Assembly (NCBI RefSeq): GCF_000826525.2
Contig: NZ_LN651327.1
Span: 62,001 to 126,000, forward strand
Length of the DNA: 64,000 nt
Source: Mobilicoccus massiliensis
GTDB taxonomy: Bacteria > Actinomycetota > Actinomycetes > Actinomycetales > Dermatophilaceae
Direction: 5' to 3'
In this document: piece after piece, positions 54,501 through 61,583 of the stretch
How the letters are laid out: each line of letters begins with the position of its first letter
Position numbering within the stretch: the stretch's first letter is position 1
Program-made: the position numbers and the translations under genes
Notes under the pieces: generated by a model
Databases searched by the model: none
Seen by the model: the letters and a program-made list of their open reading frames with translations, nothing else
What the model was told of the DNA's origin: nothing

Positions 54501-54867
54501 CCTGATCCTGCGCGTCGGCGAGCGGTACCTCGTGGCCGACTACAAGACCAACTGGCTCGGCCCGTTCGACGAGCCGCTCACCGCCGCGTCCTACGTGCCG
54601 GAGAGTCTCGATGCGGCGATGGGGCACTCCGACTATCCCCTGCAGGCGCTGCTCTACGCCGTCGTCCTCCATCGCTATCTGCGGTGGCGGCTGCCCGGCT
54701 ACGACCCGGCGACCCATCTGGGCGGGGTGCTGTACCTCTACGTCCGGGGAATGTGCGGCCCGCGGACTCCGCTCGTCGACGGGCGACCCTGCGGCGTCTT
54801 CTCCTGGCAGCCCCCGCCGGCGCTCATCGAGAAGATCTCGGCCCTGCTCGACGGAGGTGTCGCATGA
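51529..54867 (+). CDS. recB: Exodeoxyribonuclease V subunit beta (helicase/nuclease)
   Basis: 1112 residues, superfamily 1A 3'-5' helicase with a C-terminal nuclease. Walker A EASAGTGKTWTIG (about 24-36), Walker B VVLVDEFQDTDPVQW, motif IV-VI regions LIGDPKQAIYAFRGGDI, VTIHGSKGLQYDVCFVPYLWD and RLAYVALTRAR. The nuclease core has FGSLVHAVLEE and GSLDLILRVGERYLVADYKTNW, giving the metal-binding Asp and the active Lys. It loads RecA on the 3' strand during double-strand-break repair. Start and stop both overlap neighbours (TGATG, ATGA), so the subunits are made in coupled amounts. Confidence 0.96.
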   Translation: MTPVMGTFDITAPLPEGTVLLEASAGTGKTWTIGALVTRFVAEGRAELDEMLVVTFGRAASQELRARVREHLVEAARALADPAGVEDPDPVVRLLLDADEAELANRRTRIIDALATFDSATIATTHQFCQTVLRSLGVAGDTERDAQLVDDVSDLLREVVDDLYLRGFARDEATPIFSLAEARAIAHDVMLDPQARIVPADAPAGSPAARRVGFARKVREEMAVRMRRGGLLGYDDLLSRLADALDAPESPAAERMRQRWSVVLVDEFQDTDPVQWAVLDRAFRKHATLVLIGDPKQAIYAFRGGDIVTYLDAARTATTRQTLGRNFRTDGTLLAPLQVALRGAQLGEEGIVVHDVDAAHPGPRLRGAPSSDPFRVRVLDRATLNWRAERLPSVGKIRPIVADDVASEIAALLAAKPTFDDPKRPLRPMCPADVAVLAHTSRQLQYVREALQSRGIPAVLAGTGSVLETPAAADWLTVLLAMDAPHRTGLVRAAALTDLLGYSAAALDAGGDALTDELAGRLRRYAELFAARGLAAVMAMIDAEGLSARMLSRLGGERELTDLRHLAEILHTEAHDDRLGLVALITRLTDLRDDARRTGTSTRRRRLDSDAEAVQLVTIHGSKGLQYDVCFVPYLWDRWVPDEPERPTFHLPPDENGHRARAIDVGGKRGDRKAVLAAHAQEEAGESLRLAYVALTRARAQVVAWWAPTVNTCRSPLHRLLLGRTAGEAEVLDVVPIASDAEIVSHLRGWQEAGGPVIEPARHADVVEAEPASGIGALGVREFTRQIDLAWRRTSYSSLTREAGVHALGAVVTSEPETLGTDDESPLPVEEPAPLAGDLPSPMAGLPVGARFGSLVHAVLEEADPQAADLRTEFLDRIEELRVAWPVDLDADVLADALVAVCDSPLGPLAGVTLRDIARGDRLCEAEFELPLAGGDEPGGDALAEVRLGQIAALLRAHLPEDDPIRPYADELDRPELGGQLLRGYLTGSLDLILRVGERYLVADYKTNWLGPFDEPLTAASYVPESLDAAMGHSDYPLQALLYAVVLHRYLRWRLPGYDPATHLGGVLYLYVRGMCGPRTPLVDGRPCGVFSWQPPPALIEKISALLDGGVA

Positions 54868-56879
54868 GTTCGTCGTTGACCATCGCTCCAAGCACCGGCA
54901 GCGGCACCGGCACAGTTACCGGCACCGATGTCGATGTGCGGCACGCCCTGCGCGCCCCGGAGCCGCTCGCGACGTTCAACCGGGCGGGTTACCTGCGGGC
55001 GGCCGACGCCCACGTCGCCACCCGGCTCTCGTCCCTCGTCGGCGAGACCGATCCCGACGTCGTCCTGGCGTTCGCGTTGCTCGTTCGGGTGGTGCGCGAC
55101 GGGTCGACGTGCCTGCGACTCGAGACGGCACGCGAGCTCGCACCCGAGGTCGTCGACGATCCGGACGCCGACGACGAGGCGGCACCCGAGGCGGTACCGG
55201 CGGGGGTGCCCGTGCCGGAGCTGCCGTGGCCCGACGCGACGACGTGGGTCGGACGGGTCGTCGCGAGTCCCCTGGTCGCGGGCGGCGTGCTGCGTCACGA
55301 CGACGGCCTGCTCTACCTCGACCGGTACTGGGGCGAGGAGCGCAGCGTGTGCAGCGACCTGCTGCAACGGCGACAGACCCGGCCGCCGGAGGTCGACGAC
55401 GAGCGTCTGGAGGCGAGCCTGCGGCGGATCTTCCCCGGCGAGGGGTATGCCGAGCAGCGCGAGGCCGTCGGGCGCCTCGTGCGCTCCACCACCGGCGTGC
55501 TCACCGGCGGCCCCGGCAGCGGCAAGACGACGACGGTCGCCGGCTTCCTCGCCGTGCTCGTCGACCAGATCACCGCAGACGGCGGGCTCCCGCCGCGCAT
55601 CGCCCTCACCGCGCCGACCGGCAAGGCCGCGGCGCGCCTGCAGGAGGCCGTCGCGTCGGCCTCCGCTCGCTTCCCCGAGGACGCCCGCGCGGCTCTCGCC
55701 GGCCTCGAGGCCTCGACACTGCACCGCCTGCTCGGGTGGCGGCCCGGATCACGGACCCGCTTTCGTCACGACCGCGCCAACACGTTGCCGCACGACGTCG
55801 TGGTCGTCGACGAGTCCTCGATGCTCTCGCTCACGCTCACCGCGCGACTGCTCGAGGCGCTGCGGCCCACGACCCGGCTCGTCCTCGTCGGCGACGCCGA
55901 CCAGCTCGCCTCGGTCGACGCCGGTGCGGTGCTCGGCGACCTCGTCGGCGGTCTCGGCCGCGCAGACGACACGTGCAGCACCGATGCCGCCGGCGCCGCC
56001 GATGCCGCTCCCGCCTCCGATGTCGACCCCGCCTCCGATGTCGATCCGGCCCCCGGCGACGCCGACGCTCCCGACGCTCCTCCCGAGACCGACCCACGTG
56101 CCCTGGAGGCGGCCGACGTCGCCACCGTCGTGCGGCTCACCGGTTCGCACCGCTACACCGGGGCGATCGGTGAGCTGGCGCGAGCGGTGCGGGCGGGCGA
56201 CGCCGACACGGTGATCGACGTGCTCCGCAGCGGCGAGGGCATGCGACTCGTCGAGGACGAGGATCCGGCGACCGTCGTGCGGCCGCGTCTCGTCTCGCAC
56301 GCCGTGGCCGTCCGCGCCGCGGCCCGTGCGGGCGAGGCCGAGGAGGCACTCGACCTGCTGGGGCGACACCGCGTGCTGTGCGCCCACCGCGCGGGCCCGT
56401 TCGGGGTGCGCACGTGGAACCGACGCATCGAGTCCTGGCTCACCGAGGAGACCGGCGACGCGCTGTACGACCTCATGTACGTTGGCCGGCCACTGCTCAT
56501 CACGACGAACGACCACACCCTCGGCCTCTACAACGGCGACACCGGCGTCGTCGTCGCCCCCGCCGAGCCCGGCACGCCCCCGACGGCGGTCCTCGCGGGT
56601 GCGGCGGGCACGGTGCGCATGGCCGCGACCCGCCTCGCCGACGTCGAGACCATGCACGCGATGACCGTGCACAAGGCACAGGGCAGCGAGGTCGACGACA
56701 TCACGGTCATGCTCCCGCCGGGCGACTCGGCCCTGCTCACCCGCGAGTTGCTCTACACCGCGGTCACCCGCGCTCGCCGCTCCGTCACGGTCGTCGGCAG
56801 CGAAGAGGTCATCCGCGACGCACTCGCCCGCCGTGCCCGCCGAGCGAGCGGCTTGGCGGGTCGGTTGCGCCGGGGCTGA
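54864..56879 (+). CDS. recD: Exodeoxyribonuclease V subunit alpha (5'-3' helicase)
   Basis: 671 residues. Walker A GVLTGGPGSGKTTTVAGF (about 207-224), Walker B VVVDESSMLSL, motif III LVLVGDADQLASVDAG and the C-terminal MTVHKAQGSEVDDI with LYTAVTRAR define RecD. An acidic, Ala/Asp/Pro-rich insertion of about 45 residues (from CSTDAAGAAD to APPETDP), with an 18-bp DNA duplication at 56013-56048, splits the helicase domain between motifs III and IV. It forms a flexible loop not found in E. coli RecD. ATG overlaps the recB stop by 4 bases. Confidence 0.95.
   Translation: MSSSLTIAPSTGSGTGTVTGTDVDVRHALRAPEPLATFNRAGYLRAADAHVATRLSSLVGETDPDVVLAFALLVRVVRDGSTCLRLETARELAPEVVDDPDADDEAAPEAVPAGVPVPELPWPDATTWVGRVVASPLVAGGVLRHDDGLLYLDRYWGEERSVCSDLLQRRQTRPPEVDDERLEASLRRIFPGEGYAEQREAVGRLVRSTTGVLTGGPGSGKTTTVAGFLAVLVDQITADGGLPPRIALTAPTGKAAARLQEAVASASARFPEDARAALAGLEASTLHRLLGWRPGSRTRFRHDRANTLPHDVVVVDESSMLSLTLTARLLEALRPTTRLVLVGDADQLASVDAGAVLGDLVGGLGRADDTCSTDAAGAADAAPASDVDPASDVDPAPGDADAPDAPPETDPRALEAADVATVVRLTGSHRYTGAIGELARAVRAGDADTVIDVLRSGEGMRLVEDEDPATVVRPRLVSHAVAVRAAARAGEAEEALDLLGRHRVLCAHRAGPFGVRTWNRRIESWLTEETGDALYDLMYVGRPLLITTNDHTLGLYNGDTGVVVAPAEPGTPPTAVLAGAAGTVRMAATRLADVETMHAMTVHKAQGSEVDDITVMLPPGDSALLTRELLYTAVTRARRSVTVVGSEEVIRDALARRARRASGLAGRLRRG
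56013..56048 (+). repeat. 18-bp tandem duplication inside recD
   Basis: GCCTCCGATGTCGACCCC at 56013-56030 is followed by a copy with three changes at 56031-56048, encoding ASDVDP twice in the acidic loop of RecD. Confidence 0.8.
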
Positions 56880-56906
56880 TCCCACCCCCGGCCAGGCCGG
56901 ATCAGC
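56875..56906. terminator. Bidirectional hairpin overlapping two stops
   Basis: GCTGATCC (56875-56882) and GGATCAGC (56899-56906) pair perfectly and enclose a GGCC-A-GGCC loop. The stem contains the recD stop codon and the end of the converging aldo/keto reductase gene. Confidence 0.6.
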
Positions 56907-57909
56907 AGGGACGCGTCGCCGGAGCCCGCTCGGCGGTCTTGCCCGGGTCGCGCTCGGCCACGCCTGCGAGGGTCTGCTCGACGCGCGCCATGATGCTCTC
57001 GTCGAGCGAGACACCGACCGCCTTGACGTTCTCCTCGAGTTGCTCGGGGCGTGACGCGCCGACGATCGCGGAGGCGACGTCGTCGTGCTGCAGCACCCAG
57101 GCCAGCGCGAGCGCGGGCATCGAGAGTCCGGCGTCCTCGGCGATGGGCCGCAGTTCCTGCACGGCGGTGAGCAACTCGTCGTTCATGAACGACGACATCG
57201 ACTCGCCGACCTCGGAGTCGGCCGCGCGCGTGCCCTCCTTCGGAGCCTGCCCGGGCAGGTACTTGCCCGAGAGGATGCCCTGCGCCATCGGCGACCACAC
57301 GATCTGCGAGACACCCAGCTCGCGACAGGTGGGAACCACCTCGTCCTCGATGACCCGCCACAGCATCGAGTACTGCGGCTGGTTGCTGATGAGCTGGATA
57401 CCGAGCTGCTGGGCGAGGGAGTGCCCGGCGCGGATCTGTTCGGCGGTCCACTCGCTCACACCGATGTAGAGGGCCTTGCCCGCGCGGACGACGTCGGCGA
57501 AGGCCTGCATCGTCTCCTCGAGCGGGGTCTCGGTGTCGTACCGGTGCGCCTGGTACAGGTCGACGTAGTCGGTCTGCAGCCGACGCAGGGAGGCGTCGAT
57601 CGACTCCATGATGTGCTTGCGGGAGAGGCCGCAGTCGTTGTGCCCGCCCGGGCCGGTGGGCCAGTACACCTTGGTGAAGATCTCGAGGGACTCGCGCCGT
57701 TCGCCCTTGAGCGCCTCGCCGAGGACCGTCTCCGCCTTCGTGTTGGCGTAGACGTCGGCGGTGTCGAACGTCGAGATGCCGAGGTCGAGCGCGGCCCGCA
57801 CACACCGGGTCGCGGTCTCGTTCTCGATCTGTGAGCCGTGGGTCAGCCAGTTGCCGTACGTGAGTGCACTGATCTTGAGGCCGCTGTTGCCGAGATGACG
57901 GAATTCCAT
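56902..57909 (-). CDS. Aldo/keto reductase (Kv-beta/YghZ-like)
   Basis: 335 residues, NADPH-dependent TIM-barrel reductase. The catalytic tetrad is recognisable: Asp and Tyr in FDTADVYAN, Lys in IFTKVYW, His in LYQAHRYD. IVWSPMAQGILSGKYLPG and the final SAIVGASRPEQLEENVKAV bind NADPH. It resembles voltage-gated potassium channel beta-subunit-like reductases such as YghZ, which reduce glyceraldehyde 3-phosphate or methylglyoxal. TAGCCT (57921-57916) lies 6 bases before the ATG (leaderless pattern). Divergent from the CapA-like gene across 64 bases. Confidence 0.92.
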   Translation of the reverse strand: MEFRHLGNSGLKISALTYGNWLTHGSQIENETATRCVRAALDLGISTFDTADVYANTKAETVLGEALKGERRESLEIFTKVYWPTGPGGHNDCGLSRKHIMESIDASLRRLQTDYVDLYQAHRYDTETPLEETMQAFADVVRAGKALYIGVSEWTAEQIRAGHSLAQQLGIQLISNQPQYSMLWRVIEDEVVPTCRELGVSQIVWSPMAQGILSGKYLPGQAPKEGTRAADSEVGESMSSFMNDELLTAVQELRPIAEDAGLSMPALALAWVLQHDDVASAIVGASRPEQLEENVKAVGVSLDESIMARVEQTLAGVAERDPGKTAERAPATRPC

Positions 57910-57915
57910 ACGGGC

Positions 57916-57966
57916 AGGCTATGCCCGGCGCTGTCCGCCGGCACGGCGGGAACACGGCAGTACTCT
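57916..57966. promoter_or_regulatory. Divergent leaderless promoters of the AKR and CapA-like genes
   Basis: Minus-strand TAGCCT (57921-57916) lies 6 bases before the reductase ATG. Plus-strand TACTCT (57961-57966) lies 7 bases before the CapA-like ATG. Both fit TANNNT with leaderless spacing; -35 boxes are not clear. Confidence 0.5.
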
Positions 57967-57973
57967 GAGCGCC

Positions 57974-59176
57974 ATGACGCGCCGCGCGTGGCCCCTCGTC
58001 GTTCTCGCCGTCGTGCTCGTCGGCTGTGCCGCTCCGGCGCCGGAGCCGTCGACACGCTCGATCCCGAACGCCGTCACCCCGGGTTCTCCGGTACCGATAC
58101 CGCCGTCGTCCTCGCCCTCGTCCGGCTCGTCGTCGGAGCCGTCCACGTCTGCGGAGCCGTCGACGCCTCCGGAGTCACCAGGGTCCCCGACGTCGCCGCA
58201 GCGCATCACCCTCGCCTTCGCGGGCGACGTCCACTTCGAACGCCAGCTCGCGCCGAGGCTGCGGGACTCCGACGAGGCCTGGTCGAGGCGTCTGCCCGAG
58301 CTGGCCGCGGCCGACTTCGCGATGGTCAACCTCGAGACGGCGATCACCGAACGCGGCAGGCCCGCGTCCAAGGCGTACACGTTCCGAGCCCCTGCGGTGG
58401 CCCTGGCCAAGCTGAAGGCCGCGGGCGTCGATGCGGTGAGCATGGCGAACAACCATGCCGCCGACTTCGGCCGCCAGGGCGTGGAGGACACGCTCGCGGC
58501 GGTGAAGGACAGCCCGATCCCCGTCGTCGGTTTCGGCGCGGACGAGCGCCAGGCCTACGCGCCCGCGACGTTCGACGTGCGCGGCGTCAAGGTGGGGGTG
58601 ATCTCCTCAATGGAGATTCCCGAGCAGACGTACGCGAACTGGTCGGCCGGGCCGGACAGTGCCGGCGTCGCGCAGAACGTACGCCGCGACCGTTTCACCC
58701 GGGCGGCGCAGGATGCCGTGGCGAACCACGACCTCGTGATCGCGTTCCTGCACTGGGGTACCGAGGGATCGACGTGTCCGAACGAGCGGCAGGTCGAGAC
58801 GGCACGCATCCTGCGCGACACCGGGGTCGACGTCATCGTCGGCACCCACGCCCACCGGCCACAGGGCTCGGGCTGGGACGGGCGGGCCTTCGTCGGCTAC
58901 GGCACCGGCAACTTCATCTGGTACAACACGAGCGCCGGGTCCCGCTCCTCCGGGATCCTCACCGTCTCGGTCGACGCCGACGCCGCCCGCGCACGAGGCG
59001 CCCAGGATGCGGCGGCGCGCGCGAACGGGCCCGGCCTCGTCCGCTCCTACACGTGGACGCCCAAGGTCATCTCCCCCGGCGGCCTTCCCGAGACCCCCAC
59101 CACGTCGCGACCTCGCCTCGAGCGCGCGGCCCAGAACGCGAGGTCGTGTTCGGGTCTGGCGCAGAGCCCCCAGTGA
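57974..59176 (+). CDS. CapA family lipoprotein (metallophosphoesterase-like)
   Basis: 400 residues. Lipobox VLVGC (Cys18), a Ser/Pro-rich linker (20-72), then a CapA fold: LAFAGDVHFERQL, MVNLETAITERG, VSMANNHAADFGRQGVEDTL, IAFLHWGTEG and VIVGTHAHRPQG, which supply the Asp, Asn and His of a calcineurin-like metal centre. Relatives take part in poly-gamma-glutamate synthesis, but no capBC genes are here, so a cell-wall hydrolase role is equally possible. Exported and membrane-anchored. Confidence 0.9.
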   Translation: MTRRAWPLVVLAVVLVGCAAPAPEPSTRSIPNAVTPGSPVPIPPSSSPSSGSSSEPSTSAEPSTPPESPGSPTSPQRITLAFAGDVHFERQLAPRLRDSDEAWSRRLPELAAADFAMVNLETAITERGRPASKAYTFRAPAVALAKLKAAGVDAVSMANNHAADFGRQGVEDTLAAVKDSPIPVVGFGADERQAYAPATFDVRGVKVGVISSMEIPEQTYANWSAGPDSAGVAQNVRRDRFTRAAQDAVANHDLVIAFLHWGTEGSTCPNERQVETARILRDTGVDVIVGTHAHRPQGSGWDGRAFVGYGTGNFIWYNTSAGSRSSGILTVSVDADAARARGAQDAAARANGPGLVRSYTWTPKVISPGGLPETPTTSRPRLERAAQNARSCSGLAQSPQ

Positions 59177-59269
59177 GGGTCGCGTGTCTGCGCCGGGAGC
59201 GGCGCACGACGCGACCCGGCTCTCTCCCAGCCTCGTGATCGATCGTTCACGGCGTCGATCGGAGCCGTC

Positions 59270-60430
59270 ATGAGTCTCACCAGCCCACTGTTCACGTGGT
59301 TCGTCCGGGTCGCGCTCGTCGTGGTCCTCCTCTGGGTGGTGGTGCGGTGGGGTGCGGCCGCCCGCACCACCGTCCTCGGGGTCCTCAAGCGCGTCCTGAG
59401 TCTCGTCGTCGTCATGGTGCTCGCCGTGCTCAACGTGCTCGTCCCGATCAACGCCGAGTACGGCTGGTACAGCTCGTGGAGCGACGTCTGGAGCGACCTC
59501 ACCGGCAACTCCGCGGTCGTGCCCGCCGGGCAGACGCGCGGCCTGGGCCCGGGTGAGTCGACCCGCGCGCACGTCGGGCAGAGTCCGCTCGCGACGCTGC
59601 CGACCTCGGCACGTGACCGGGTTCCGCTCCAGCTCACGAACACCGCGGTCGGCGGCTACCAGACCTTTGAGGTCCCCGGACCCAAGAGCAAGTACACGGG
59701 CCAGGTCACCGTGTGGTTCCCGCCGGAGTACCGGCGTCAGAGCAGCGCGACGTTTCCCGTGCTCGAGATCTTTCACGGCTACCTGCCGGCCCCGCTCGCG
59801 ACCTTCCGGGTCTTCCACATGGACCAGGTCCTGCACCGCCTGAGCGAGAAGGGCCGGATCCGGCTGCCCATCCTCGTCATTCCGCACTGGGCGCCCGACC
59901 GGCTCGACACCGAATGCGTCGACGGAGGACGGCCCGGCACGCCCGCGATGGAGACGTGGCTGACGCAGGACGTGCCCGCGTGGATCTACGAGAACTTCCG
60001 CGTCCCCGCCTCGCGCGAGGCGTGGGCGACGATGGGCTACAGCGCCGGCGGCTGGTGTTCGCTCATGGCGACGATGCTGCATCCCACCACGTACAGCGCA
60101 GCGATCTCGCTCGGCGGGTACGCGCGGCCCGACTTCGACCCGCCGTACGTCCCGTTCGGCAAGGACACCCCGGCCTGGCAGCGCTACGACCTGGTGCGAC
60201 TCGTCCAGCACAAGCCGCCGGCGGTCGCGGCGTGGACCCTGACCTCGGCGCCCGACAAGCTTTCGGCCCCGTCGACGACCGCACTGACCCAGGCGGCGCG
60301 GCCCCCGTTCTCGGTGACCCCCACCGTGTTGACCACCGGGGCGCACCGCGCCGAGGTCTGGGAGCCCTACATCGAACCGTCGCTGGCATGGTTGGGGCAC
60401 GCGAGTCCCGGGTTCTCCTCGACCCGGTGA
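59270..60430 (+). CDS. Membrane-anchored esterase (alpha/beta-hydrolase, antigen 85-like)
   Basis: 386 residues. Two N-terminal membrane segments (about 8-28 and 40-60), then an extracellular alpha/beta-hydrolase of the esterase D/antigen 85 type. The nucleophile is Ser258 in ATMGYSAGGWCS, with Asp in SAPDKLS and His in TTGAHRAEVW completing the triad. VTVWFPPEYRR and FPVLEIFHGYLPAP are typical of the family. In related bacteria such enzymes acylate or deacylate cell-wall glycolipids; the substrate is unknown. It follows the CapA-like gene by 93 bases on the same strand. Confidence 0.88.
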   Translation: MSLTSPLFTWFVRVALVVVLLWVVVRWGAAARTTVLGVLKRVLSLVVVMVLAVLNVLVPINAEYGWYSSWSDVWSDLTGNSAVVPAGQTRGLGPGESTRAHVGQSPLATLPTSARDRVPLQLTNTAVGGYQTFEVPGPKSKYTGQVTVWFPPEYRRQSSATFPVLEIFHGYLPAPLATFRVFHMDQVLHRLSEKGRIRLPILVIPHWAPDRLDTECVDGGRPGTPAMETWLTQDVPAWIYENFRVPASREAWATMGYSAGGWCSLMATMLHPTTYSAAISLGGYARPDFDPPYVPFGKDTPAWQRYDLVRLVQHKPPAVAAWTLTSAPDKLSAPSTTALTQAARPPFSVTPTVLTTGAHRAEVWEPYIEPSLAWLGHASPGFSSTR

Positions 60431-60496
60431 CCGCGGCCCGGCTCGAGGCCTGACGCGACGACGCGTCGGGCGGCAATCGCATCGCAGGAGACCGCC

Positions 60497-61096
60497 ATGA
60501 TGTCGACCCTCCATCCGCTCCTCACCACCGGGCAGTTCGACGCCCTCATGAACGACCTGTTCACGATGGGTATCGGCCCGGTCGACAAGGTGGTGCGCAC
60601 GGTGTGCGTCTACCTCGGCATCGCCTTGTTGTTGCGGGTGGCCGGCAAGCGGCTCATGGCGCAGATGAACAGCCTCGACCTCGTCGTGGTCCTGCTGCTC
60701 AGCAACGTCGTGCAGAACGCGATCATCGGCGACGACAACTCCCTCTCCGGCGGCCTGCTCGGCGCGGTCGTGCTCGTCGTGGTCAACGCCGCTCTGGACC
60801 GGCTCTCGCATCGCAGCGCCCGCGTGCGGTGGCTTCTCGAGGGTTCGCCGACCGTGCTCGTCCGCGACGGCAACGTGGACGAGACCGCCCTCGCCCGGTT
60901 GGGCATCACCACCTCGGAGTTGCGGCAGGCGCTGCGTCGCCAGAGTGCGGACTCCGCCCGCGAGGTGAAGATCGCCCAGATCGACCCCGGCGGCGCGATC
61001 GTCGTCGACCTGCTCGCCGACGAGCAGAGCGTGAGCCGCGCCGAGCTTCGCGCCGCGGTGGCCGAGCTCTCCGAACTCATTCGAGAACGCCGCTGA
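60497..61096 (+). CDS. DUF421 membrane protein (YetF/YcaP-like)
   Basis: 199 residues. Three membrane helices in the first 100 residues, with the family blocks LLLRVAGKRLMAQMNSLDLVVVLLLSNVVQNAIIGDD, then a cytoplasmic domain containing GSPTVLVRDGNVDETALARLGIT and SELRQALRRQ. YetF-type proteins are spore or membrane proteins without a proven activity. AGGAG lies 6 bases before the ATG. It may be co-transcribed with the esterase gene, 66 bases upstream. Confidence 0.9.
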   Translation: MMSTLHPLLTTGQFDALMNDLFTMGIGPVDKVVRTVCVYLGIALLLRVAGKRLMAQMNSLDLVVVLLLSNVVQNAIIGDDNSLSGGLLGAVVLVVVNAALDRLSHRSARVRWLLEGSPTVLVRDGNVDETALARLGITTSELRQALRRQSADSAREVKIAQIDPGGAIVVDLLADEQSVSRAELRAAVAELSELIRERR

Positions 61097-61265
61097 CCTG
61101 CGCCGGAGCCGGGTACGGCATCGACCGCAGGGGCCGCTCGCAGCAGCGTCGTCCACAGTGCGATCGCACACCGGCGTGTCGTCCACAGGCAGGTTCGAGG
61201 CGTCGCTCATGCATGCTCCGCCGCAGTGCAATGGGGGCGACGAGCGGGCGAGCACGGGAGACGGC

Positions 61266-61583
61266 ATGGCGTGGACACAGGCGGAGAGCGGCCATTCGGC
61301 GGATGTCTCGGACATCCGCGCGGCGGGTGTCCGGTTGCGCGAGGTCGCGGCCGGGTCGGCCACGGCCCGCCGGTACGGGCCGCTGCGGGGTGCCGGCGAG
61401 GCGGCCGCGGTCGAGGCGGCGGCAGCGCGGTTCCGCACGTCGTGGACGGCGCGTCTGGGTGAGTGGGAGCGGACCGTCGGCGCCTTGGGCGAGGGGGTCA
61501 CGGTCATCGCGGCGACGATGGCCGAGCAGGACCGGCAGGCCGCGGAGCCCTGGCGGGTCCTGGCCGCGAGGGTCCCCCGATGA
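61266..61583 (+). CDS. Small WXG-like helical protein
   Basis: 105 residues from ATG 61266 (GGGAG 6 bases upstream). Almost entirely helical, Ala/Arg/Glu-rich, with a centre FRTSWTARLGEWERTVGALG. Size and plan resemble WXG100 or ESX-type secretion substrates and chaperones, but the exact W-x-G is absent (WTA), so the family call is weak. Its stop overlaps the start of the 568-residue gene by ATGA, so the two are made together and probably work as partners. Confidence 0.6.
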   Translation: MAWTQAESGHSADVSDIRAAGVRLREVAAGSATARRYGPLRGAGEAAAVEAAAARFRTSWTARLGEWERTVGALGEGVTVIAATMAEQDRQAAEPWRVLAARVPR

